A stretch of DNA of 64,000 nucleotides from Myxococcus xanthus. Lineage in GTDB: Bacteria; Myxococcota; Myxococcia; Myxococcales; Myxococcaceae. The stretch covers positions 6,986,001 through 7,050,000 of the forward strand of contig NZ_CP017174.1 of the NCBI RefSeq assembly GCF_006402735.1. The letters are read 5' to 3'. The translations under genes were made by a program, and so were the position numbers. The notes under the pieces are model-generated. The model did not search any database, was not told the DNA's origin, and saw nothing but the letters and a program-made list of their open reading frames with translations. Shown here in pieces: positions 43,301 to 48,417 of the stretch (position 1 is its first letter; each line of letters begins with the position of its first letter).

Positions 43301-45417
43301 CCGTCCGCCAGGCCCGTGAACGTCTGCGGGTCCGTGCAGGCCACGAACGGCGCGCCGTCCAGCGAGCACTGGTACGTCACCGGGCTCTCGTTGGAGCTGA
43401 AGTCGAACGTCGCGCTGCTGGACGTCGTCGTCCCCGAAGGGCCGCTGACAATCGTCGTCTCCGGCGCCGTCGTGTCCACCGTCCACGCATACGTCGCGGG
43501 CGTCGGGTCCACGTTGCCCGCCGCATCCCGCGCGCGTACCGCCAGCGTTTGATTGCCCTCGCTCAGCCCCGTGAACGTCTGCGGGTCGGTGCAGGCCACG
43601 AACGGGCCGCCGTTCAGCGAGCACTCGTACGTCACCGGGCTCTCGTTGGAGCTGAAGTCGAACGTCGCGCTGGCGGAATTCGTCACCGCCGGCGGTCCAC
43701 TCACGATGGTGGTATCCGGAGGCGTGGTGTCAGTGACCACGGTGAAGGAATTGGTGTTGCTCAGCACGGACGACACGCCCTGGAGCTGGGCGTAGGCATT
43801 CACCGTGTGCGCGCCGACGGACAGATCCGCGGTCGGCGTGAAGCTGAAGCTCCCCAAGGCGTCCGCCGTCGCGCGGCCCACTTCAACGCCATCCACGAAG
43901 ATGACCACCGTGGAGTTCGCGGGGGCCGTGCCGGTGATGACCGGGCGAACGCCGGTGGTAGAGCCGTTGGCCGGCGTCGTCACCACGGGGGCCGCCACGC
44001 TCGCCGGGAAGGCACCCGGCAGGATGGCGACGACACCGGGGTTGCCAGGGGCGGCACCATACGTGAGCCCGTCCGGAGCGCTGGCCGTCGGCTGCGTGCC
44101 CGCGACGCCGCCCGTGACGACCGGCGTGCATCCGACCGTCGCGCCCTGAATCAGCACACGACCACCACCGCCACCGCCACCCGTTCCGTGCTGGTCGTAC
44201 GTGGTGCTGCCACCAGCGCCACCACGGGCCGTCACCGTATTGGCCGAACAGGCCAAGCCTCCGGTGACGCGCAGGTACACAGTACCGCCAGCGCCAGCGC
44301 CGCCCGCGGCGTCATTGCCGATCCCCACGGCGTTGACTCCCGCCAACCCGTTCGCCGACACGCGACCGGCCCCCGAGAGCGAGGCCGCGCGGAAGAACAC
44401 GACACCGCCACCCGCGCTGCCCCCGCCCGCCGCGTCGTCGTTGCCGTGCCCCGCGCCGCCACCGCCGCCGAACACCGCATAGGACACCGCATCGAAGCTC
44501 AGCGCGGCGCCACCGAGACCGCCCATCGCGCGGGATGCGGGAGGCTCTTCACCCACCCACGTCCGTCCGCCGATGCCGCCCGCACCCGCGTTGCTGCCGC
44601 CACCGCCACCCGAGTTATGGCAGACGCCGCCACCACCGGCGTTCGCGATGTTGCCCCGGCCCGTCGTCCCAGAGGCAGGCGGGAAGGCCCCATTGCCAAA
44701 GCGCCCAGGCACCAGGCCTTCACCCTTCTCCGTTCCACCCGGCCAGGCCTGGTCCATGGCCGTGCAGCCGTCTCCGTCACCGTTCCAGGCGAAGCCACCG
44801 CGGAACCCCTGGCCATCCGCGTGGATGGCGCCCGCGTTGCTCACCGGCCCCTGCGACAGGAAGGCCAGCACACCGCCCGTCGCCCCATTCCAGGGCTGCG
44901 CCACGATGCTGCCCGCGGCGTTCACCGTTACGCTGGTGTACTCGGGCACCCGAATCGCCTGCGTCCCGGTGACCGCGAAGGCCACCGTGAGCGGCTGCGT
45001 GAAATTGAGCCGCGTCGCCGTGAGGCTCTGAATCCGCGCGAACTCCCAGCGGCCCACCGGGCCTCCCGCCAGGTTGATGGGCGTCTGACTCCCAGACACG
45101 GGCGCCGCGAGCCCCGTGGCCTGGTGCACCATCACCAGATTCCCCACCGCGAAGCCCGTGGTCGAGGCCACCGTCACGAAGCTCTGCCCCGCGGGCACCG
45201 CGGCCGTCACGGGCGTGTAGGTATTGATGGGCGTATTGGCGATGTTGACGGTCAGCGCGCCGCTGCTCCCGTTCCCCAGGCCGACGGTGTCCACCGCGGC
45301 CATCGCCACGGGTCCCAGCAGCGCCGCGCACAGCAGCACCAGGGGTGCGACGGCCAAGCCGAGGCGTCCTCGGGAAACCCGACTAAGCAGGGGGACGTAA
45401 AAGGTCTTTCGAGTCAT
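37396..45417 (-). CDS. Giant Ig-like/TSP3/OmpA envelope protein, 2673 residues, two-part fusion
   Basis: Signal peptide (LAVAPLVLLCAALLGPVAMA) is followed by an N-terminal domain with a Gly-rich stretch to about residue 440, and 14 Ig-like modules to about 1685. Ten modules carry a Cys pair (YECSLDGxxxxAC) and four are cysteine-free. Calcium-binding TSP3 repeats (DTDGDGL...) span 1687-2050. Then comes a MYXO-CTERM-like segment (GCSTSGAG at 2053, a Leu-rich helix, RFRRS) and a second signal-like segment (VAAAAVLALAVLM...AVAQ at 2090-2110). A beta-barrel-like domain, more TSP3 repeats with Cys (DGCPD) and an OmpA peptidoglycan-binding domain (IEGHTDDQGND, NNRRVGF) end the protein. ATG 45417 opens the signal peptide; a TTG frame to 45471 is unlikely. 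It lies between ftsA and ftsZ with its own terminator. Adhesion or envelope tethering is inferred; function unknown. Confidence 0.9.
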   Translation of the reverse strand: MTRKTFYVPLLSRVSRGRLGLAVAPLVLLCAALLGPVAMAAVDTVGLGNGSSGALTVNIANTPINTYTPVTAAVPAGQSFVTVASTTGFAVGNLVMVHQATGLAAPVSGSQTPINLAGGPVGRWEFARIQSLTATRLNFTQPLTVAFAVTGTQAIRVPEYTSVTVNAAGSIVAQPWNGATGGVLAFLSQGPVSNAGAIHADGQGFRGGFAWNGDGDGCTAMDQAWPGGTEKGEGLVPGRFGNGAFPPASGTTGRGNIANAGGGGVCHNSGGGGGSNAGAGGIGGRTWVGEEPPASRAMGGLGGAALSFDAVSYAVFGGGGGAGHGNDDAAGGGSAGGGVVFFRAASLSGAGRVSANGLAGVNAVGIGNDAAGGAGAGGTVYLRVTGGLACSANTVTARGGAGGSTTYDQHGTGGGGGGGRVLIQGATVGCTPVVTGGVAGTQPTASAPDGLTYGAAPGNPGVVAILPGAFPASVAAPVVTTPANGSTTGVRPVITGTAPANSTVVIFVDGVEVGRATADALGSFSFTPTADLSVGAHTVNAYAQLQGVSSVLSNTNSFTVVTDTTPPDTTIVSGPPAVTNSASATFDFSSNESPVTYECSLNGGPFVACTDPQTFTGLSEGNQTLAVRARDAAGNVDPTPATYAWTVDTTAPETTIVSGPSGTTTSSSATFDFSSNESPVTYQCSLDGAPFVACTDPQTFTGLADGAHTLAVRAVDAAGNVDSTPATRTWTVDATAPDTTIVSGPPAVTNSTSATFDFSSNESPVTYQCSLDGAPFVACTDPQTFTGLSQGNHTLAVRAVDAAGNVDPTPATYAWTVDTTAPETTIVSGPSGTTTSSSATFDFSSNESPVTYQCSLDGAPFVACTDPQTFTGLADGAHTLAVRAVDAAGNVDSTPATRTWTVDATAPDTTIVSGPPAVTNATSATFDFDSNEIPVTYECSLNGTPFVACTDPQMLTGLSEGAQALAVRAVDAAGNVDPTPAEYTWTVDLTPPTLPTIDSPADQEEVSTATPTLTGTGEPGSSIYLEVGGATHGPIAVDEDGNWTFTVPEPLDEGPHTVSITSVDPAGNSAGPVTSTFIVDLSAPDTFIDSGPALVTNATSATFELRSEGGGVAYECSLDGGAYVACTNPAIFTGLADGDHLLLVRAVDAAGNVDPTPAQYAWTVDTTSPDTLVVSGPSAVTSETSASFEFAASEPGSTYECSLDGTAYVPCTETVTFEGFAEGDHTLLVRAVDAAGNVDPTPAEHTWTVDLTPPVAPLITSPANGAVLDDGVVTITGTADGAEFVTLTLDGTTYGPIPVDAGGNWTFTPPVTLADGPYTVVVTATDEAGNTSAPTSSTFTVDTAAPDTAIDSGPAVLTNVATADFVFSSNESPVTYECSLNGAPFTACPAQAQFGPLPDGAQTLAVRAVDAAGNVDPTPAEYTWTVDTEAPVVVITTPADGAVLDVPVVTYSGTTEPGSTVTVVVDGVTVGTVVADPSGNWSLPVGDTLSEGPHTVSVTAEDEAGNTGTTVTHTFTVDAEPPETMFTSTPPALSNSDSATFDFDSDESPVTYECSLDGAAFTACTDPVTFTGLDDGEHTLEVRAVDGEGNVDPTPASYTWTVDTSAPDTLIISGPPLADAPGTATFDFDSDESPVTYECSLDGAAYVPCTDPVTFTSLAEGSHTLSVRAVDEAGNVDDTPATYTWSVAVDTDGDGLTDAEEVVLGTDPENPDTDGDGLPDGIEVNVAGTDPLDDDSDDDGILDGNEDANHNGIVDEGETDPNNRDTDGDLLSDGLELGLTEPQGTDTDMTRFVADSDPTTTTDPLNPDTDGGSVRDGIEDANRNGRVDPDETDPLNPADDVDSDGDGIDDATEIALGLDPNDADSDDDGVPDGIDGITDTDGDGLIDALDPDSDNDGILDGTEMGVTLESAPADTDRNSPNFRPDADPSTTTDPKNPDTDGDGLRDGEEDANHDGRVDSTETDPNNADTDDDGLTDGVEVRGNNPTNPLDPDTDGDGLLDGAEDANRNGSFDNGETDPNNADTDGGGVNDGEEVTGGTNPLDGNDDFVISGRGCSTSGAGTFAPLALLLLGLPLLGRFRRSAGRAGGAPVAAAAVLALAVLMVSRPAVAQVPTLSASQSIDVQQYKPGPSSKDILGVQSAQVHSHLGWNVGMSVNYADKPLNFMDPRSGRFITALVRSQVGVDLMGSVGLFDRFELGVLLPVTLQRSQAAPMVDPSFAQGVGSGGIGDLRLVPKARLLEEGSFGLALTVPVVLPTGGGSDFLGGSGVGVQPRLVAEYGERFRVAANVGVDFREKQQLRNLNLGNAVSYGVGAELPFTVSEVPLALAATLVGAVNLEQQDTEERPLELLAALKYRALGGFSAHVGGGPGLTRGYGTPGFRLLAGFSYSPEPSREPKQAAPVDTDGDGILDIDDACPTEPEDKDGFQDEDGCPDPDNDADGIPDTADTCPNEPETVNGFEDSDGCPDVAPPPPPVDTDGDGIMDPDDRCPNDPEDKDGFQDEDGCPDPDNDRDGIPDTADKCPNEPETINGFQDEDGCPDKGTVKVLVEGERIVILEKVYFATGKDVILARSFPLLKQAAAVLRANPQVELLRIEGHTDDQGNDAKNLDLSQRRANNVRAFLVKEGIAEGRMEAVGYGETKPVDTNKTATGRENNRRVGFTILRVGKVEVEREAR
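42659..43018 (-). repeat. Near-identical 360-bp direct repeat, copy A
   Basis: Matches 43169-43528 with two mismatches seen by eye (at 42880 and 42883). The offset of 510 bp equals two 85-residue Ig-like modules. Confidence 0.9.
43169..43528 (-). repeat. Near-identical 360-bp direct repeat, copy B
   Basis: Second copy of the block at 42659-43018, shifted by 510 bp, inside the Ig-like modules of the giant gene. It indicates recent tandem duplication or gene conversion. Confidence 0.9.
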
Positions 45418-45502
45418 AAACCTGGGGTCGCTGGGGGGTGTGGGCCCAACGGCAAATGCCGCACATAGCAATCCGAGAGCCAGCCTCTGTCCAATCTACG
45501 AC

Positions 45503-45518
45503 CCTCGGTATTCCGAGG
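45503..45518 (-). other. Hairpin in the leader of the giant gene
   Basis: CCTCGG-TATT-CCGAGG, a perfect 6-bp stem with a 4-base loop, about 85-100 bases before the start codon. It could be an mRNA leader structure or an operator half-pair. Confidence 0.4.
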
Positions 45519-45568
45519 ATTTCAGCGCCCAGCTCGAGGGGTAGAGCCCGCCCCATCCGAACCACGGA

Positions 45569-45588
45569 TCCAGATTCCGGAAACTGGA
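45569..45588 (-). promoter_or_regulatory. 20-bp palindrome upstream of the giant gene
   Basis: TCCAGATTCCGGAAACTGGA is self-complementary except for one central-flank pair (positions 6 and 15), with a perfect TTCCGGAA core. Shape and place fit an operator. Confidence 0.45.
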
Positions 45589-45627
45589 CCGACTCGCGCA
45601 TTCGAGAGGGCAACCCACCAGGTCGGC

Positions 45628-45658
45628 TGACGCGTCAAACCAGGACGCTGACGCGTCA
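45628..45658 (-). promoter_or_regulatory. Two phased TGACGCGTCA palindromes upstream of the giant gene
   Basis: The perfect palindrome TGACGCGTCA occurs at 45628-45637 and 45649-45658, centre to centre 21 bp, i.e. two helical turns. Identical, same-face sites suggest a dimeric regulator binding cooperatively about 210-240 bases before the start codon. Confidence 0.55.
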
Positions 45659-45689
45659 GTCGGGACGCAGGGTGTGGCCCACGGCCAAC

Positions 45690-45720
45690 AAAAAAGGGCC
45701 CTCCTTTCGGAGAGCCCTTT
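45690..45720 (-). terminator. Intrinsic terminator of ftsA
   Basis: On the minus strand AAAGGGCTCTCC pairs over 12 bp (one G-U) with GGAGGGCCCTTT around a GAAA loop and runs into TTTTTT. It closes the ftsQ-ftsA unit before the giant gene. Confidence 0.9.
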
Positions 45721-45750
45721 GGCAACGCGGTGGGCGCTCGGCCCGGCGCG

Positions 45751-46983
45751 TCAGAAGATTTCCTCGAGCCACTCACGCATGCGGCCCTTCACCTTCTTGT
45801 ACACGTTCTCCTCGCGGATGCGGAACATGCGCCGGTCCAGGTGGCGGGCACCGTAGACGACCAGACCCACGCCGGTGGCGTACATGGGGCTCTTCACCAC
45901 ATCCACCAGACCGCCAATGCCGCGCGGCATACCGCGGCGAACGGGCAGGCCCAGGACTTCTTCCGCCAGCTCCGGCATGCCGGCCAGCAGCGTGGAGCCA
46001 CCCGTAATCACCACGCCCGAGGCCAGCAGGTCCTCGTAGCCGCACTTCTGGATTTCGCGGTGCACGAGCTGGAAGATCTCCTCCACGCGCGGCTCCAGGA
46101 TTTCGCAGAGAATCTGCCGCCCGAGCACGCGGGGCTGACGGCCCCCGACGCTGGGCACTTCAATGGTGTCGTCCTTGTTGATGAGCGACGACAGCGCGCA
46201 GCCGTACTTCTGCTTGATGCGCTCGGCCTCGTGCGCGGGGGTGCGCAGGCCAATGGCGATGTCGCTGGTGAGGTTGTTGCCGCCCAGCGCAATCACCGCC
46301 GTGTGGACGATGGAGCCGCCGGAGAAGATGGCGATGTCCGTGGTGCCGCCGCCGATGTCGACGAGGCACACGCCCAGCTCCTTCTCGTCCTCACCCAGCA
46401 CCGCCTCCGCGCTGGCCAGCGGCTGGAGAACGATGTCGGAGACGTTGAGCCCGGTGCGGTTGGCGCACTTGACGATGTTCTGCGCGCTGGACACGGCGCC
46501 GGTGACGATATGGACCTTGGCCTCCAGACGAACGCCGGCCATGCCCAGGGGCTCCTTGATGCCGCCCTGGTCGTCGATGATGAACTCCTGCGGGAGGACG
46601 TGGATGACCTCCCGGTCCAGCGGAATCGCCACGGCCTTGGCCGCATCAATGACCCGGGCGATGTCCGCCTCGCGGACCTCCTTGTCCTTGACGGCGACGA
46701 TGCCCTGGGAATTGAAGCCCTTGATGTGGCCTCCGGCGATGCCCGTGTAGACGTGGGAAATCTCCGCCCCCGCCATGAGCTCCGCTTCTTCCACCGCGCG
46801 GCGGATGGAAGAGACGGTCGCCTCGATGTTCACCACCACGCCCTTGCGCAGACCCTTCGACGGATGCGTACCGATACCGATGATGTCGATGCCGCTGTCG
46901 GTCAGCTCTCCGACGATGGCGCAGATCTTCGTCGTGCCGATGTCGAGGCCGACGATGATCTCCCCCGACTTCTGCTTCGCCAT
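45751..46983 (-). CDS. ftsA: Cell division protein FtsA
   Basis: A 410-residue actin-like ATPase that tethers FtsZ to the membrane and recruits late division proteins. Actin-fold motifs are VGLDIGTTKICAIVGE (phosphate 1), VCLVDIGGGTTDIAIF (phosphate 2) and VVITGGSTLLAGMPELAE (adenosine). The C-terminus (RMREWLEEIF) is the expected amphipathic membrane helix. GGGAGG precedes ATG 46983, 46 bases after ftsQ. A strong terminator follows, separating it from the giant gene. Confidence 0.97.
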   Translation of the reverse strand: MAKQKSGEIIVGLDIGTTKICAIVGELTDSGIDIIGIGTHPSKGLRKGVVVNIEATVSSIRRAVEEAELMAGAEISHVYTGIAGGHIKGFNSQGIVAVKDKEVREADIARVIDAAKAVAIPLDREVIHVLPQEFIIDDQGGIKEPLGMAGVRLEAKVHIVTGAVSSAQNIVKCANRTGLNVSDIVLQPLASAEAVLGEDEKELGVCLVDIGGGTTDIAIFSGGSIVHTAVIALGGNNLTSDIAIGLRTPAHEAERIKQKYGCALSSLINKDDTIEVPSVGGRQPRVLGRQILCEILEPRVEEIFQLVHREIQKCGYEDLLASGVVITGGSTLLAGMPELAEEVLGLPVRRGMPRGIGGLVDVVKSPMYATGVGLVVYGARHLDRRMFRIREENVYKKVKGRMREWLEEIF

Positions 46984-47029
46984 GACAACCCTCCCAGGCC
47001 CCCCACTCTCGTGAAAGGGGCGCGTCCTC

Positions 47030-47884
47030 TTACCGCATCGAAGCCCCGCTCCTCTCGGACGCGGGGCTCGAAATCTTCACCGCCACCCAGCCGGGCCGGG
47101 CACGGTTATCCAGGTGAATGATCTCCGCTGCAAGCCCCCTCGCACCCAGTTCGCGCCGGACACGGGCAAGACGTTGCAGCTTGACCTCGGAATCTCCTTC
47201 ACCCAGGCGCACTTCCTGCCCGGACGCCGTCACCAGCGCCAGGCTCTGCGCCTCCAGGCGGACCTCCGACAACTGTTCGGCCTTCTCGGGTGACAGCCGC
47301 GCGTACGCGCTGGCCACCGTCAGCGCCGAACGGAGGCGCTCCCGCGCCGCCGCCGGGTCCGCTACATAACCCTCCCGGTCCAGGCCTGTCACCAGGGGCA
47401 AATCCAGTCCGTCCCCGGGTGTCACCCGCTTGAAGGGCTCGCCTTCGTCGTCCAGGACGTACAGCTCCCCCAGCACGGCCATGGCCACCGGCACGTGCTC
47501 CGTCACCTCCACCGACACGCGGTTGGGGAAGCGCCGCGTCACCTCCACCGTGCGCAGCCAGGGGTGCTGGTGCATGGCGCGCTCCAGTGCGTCCACGTCC
47601 AGCATCCACAGATTCTGGCCCTTCGTCAGCGCCGCCAGCCGCAGCAGCTCCACGCGGGAGGCGCGCTGGAGGCCGGAGAAGGACACCGCCTCCAGTTCGA
47701 AGCGCGGCGACGTCAGCGCCCACTCCCGCAGCGCCACCCCACCCCACACCAGCAGTCCGGTGCCCAGGGTCAACCCCAGCATCTTGAGCACCCCCGGCCC
47801 GTGCGAACGCACCGCGCCCCGGACCGCCTCTTTCTGCTGGGCGGCGTCCTGACGGCGGCGGTTCTTGGATTTACCGAAGGCCAT
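47030..47884 (-). CDS. ftsQ: Cell division protein FtsQ
   Basis: A 284-residue bitopic divisome protein linking FtsA-stage and FtsI/FtsW-stage assembly. A basic cytoplasmic tail (FGKSKNRRRQDAAQQK) leads to one membrane helix (MLGLTLGTGLLVWGGVAL) and a POTRA domain (FELEAVSFSGLQRASRVELLRL), then the beta domain with LVTGLDREGYV. The start is ATG 47884; a GTG at 47929 would add 15 residues and neither has a clear Shine-Dalgarno. Its neighbour should be ddl, but an opposite-strand protease gene of 1.6 kb lies between, so ftsQ needs its own promoter. Confidence 0.92.
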   Translation of the reverse strand: MAFGKSKNRRRQDAAQQKEAVRGAVRSHGPGVLKMLGLTLGTGLLVWGGVALREWALTSPRFELEAVSFSGLQRASRVELLRLAALTKGQNLWMLDVDALERAMHQHPWLRTVEVTRRFPNRVSVEVTEHVPVAMAVLGELYVLDDEGEPFKRVTPGDGLDLPLVTGLDREGYVADPAAARERLRSALTVASAYARLSPEKAEQLSEVRLEAQSLALVTASGQEVRLGEGDSEVKLQRLARVRRELGARGLAAEIIHLDNRARPGWVAVKISSPASERSGASMR

Positions 47885-47940
47885 GGGGAGAAAAGGGTTG
47901 ACGCATGCTGTGCGCGGATGCGGCGTCACGCCAGTTTTTG

Positions 47941-47962
47941 GCTACAGGCACGTCGCTGTAGC
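47941..47962 (-). promoter_or_regulatory. Inverted repeat upstream of ftsQ, related to that of ftsZ
   Basis: GCTACAG (47941-47947) and CTGTAGC (47956-47962) form a perfect 7-bp inverted repeat with an 8-base spacer, about 57 bases before ATG 47884. The core GCTAC/GTAGC, and the continuation TGTAGCGG, are shared with the repeat upstream of ftsZ. Confidence 0.45.
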
Positions 47963-48213
47963 GGGCGCGTTCGTCCATCGGGTCCGGGGCTGGTTGTTTC
48001 TCACGGGGCTCGCGAAAGGCGCAGCGCACATTCCTTCTCCCTCCCCCCTAATTTCAAGGGTGTTCCCCTCGAGTTGAGGGAGCGGGCCTCCTTCCTTGCC
48101 GCCGCGCGGGCGCTTCATCCCGGTGGGCCATGGGCTCGGACAGGCGCACCAGCGACGCCCCAGCCCCTGCCGAGCACCGTTTTGGATGAACGGCATCGCG
48201 AAATGGAATCTTC

Positions 48214-48234
48214 AATTTCAGGAATTCCGAAATT
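48214..48234 (+). promoter_or_regulatory. AT-rich palindrome in the ftsQ/protease intergenic region
   Basis: AATTTC-A-GGAATTCC-GAAATT, an inverted repeat around a perfect GGAATTCC core with one extra A. It sits in an AT-rich island and may be an operator or promoter element for the protease gene. Confidence 0.4.
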
Positions 48235-48417
48235 ATCCATGATTAGATGAAAATTGGCGAGAGGCTTCACTGCAGGAAGGGTGTTGGCCGTGTAACCCGC
48301 GGGCCATGCAGCCCTGGACGTCACAGCCGGCGGGTTGACACATTCACTGAGTTGCAAAAGTCATCCACATGCACGTCGTGCACCGTGGGACGCAGCCACG
48401 GGCTGCGAGAGGGAAGT

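Larger units (their letters stand above)
45418..45689. other. Promoter and leader region of the giant gene
   Basis: This stretch between the giant gene start and the ftsA terminator has no credible gene. It holds a hairpin at 45503-45518, a 20-bp palindrome at 45569-45588 and two phased 10-bp palindromes at 45628-45658. No confident -10/-35 was seen. Confidence 0.7.
47885..48417. other. Divergent intergenic region between ftsQ and the protease gene
   Basis: This 530-base stretch has no credible coding frame. It includes an inverted repeat GCTACAG-N8-CTGTAGC (47941-47962) near ftsQ, an AT-rich island at about 48200-48258 unlike the surrounding high-GC DNA, a palindrome at 48214-48234 and a TTGACA at 48335-48340 without a convincing -10. 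Confidence 0.65.

Noticed and set aside
42400-43700. Regular repeats considered as a CRISPR array or satellite
   Set aside because: The period is ~255 bp, in frame, and encodes Ig-like modules of the giant protein.
37318-45468. Huge plus-strand open frame of about 2700 codons opposite the giant gene
   Set aside because: It is an antisense shadow caused by high GC3 and repeats. Its translation is Arg/His/Val-rich and low in complexity, whereas the minus strand gives a signal peptide, Ig-like, TSP3 and OmpA domains.
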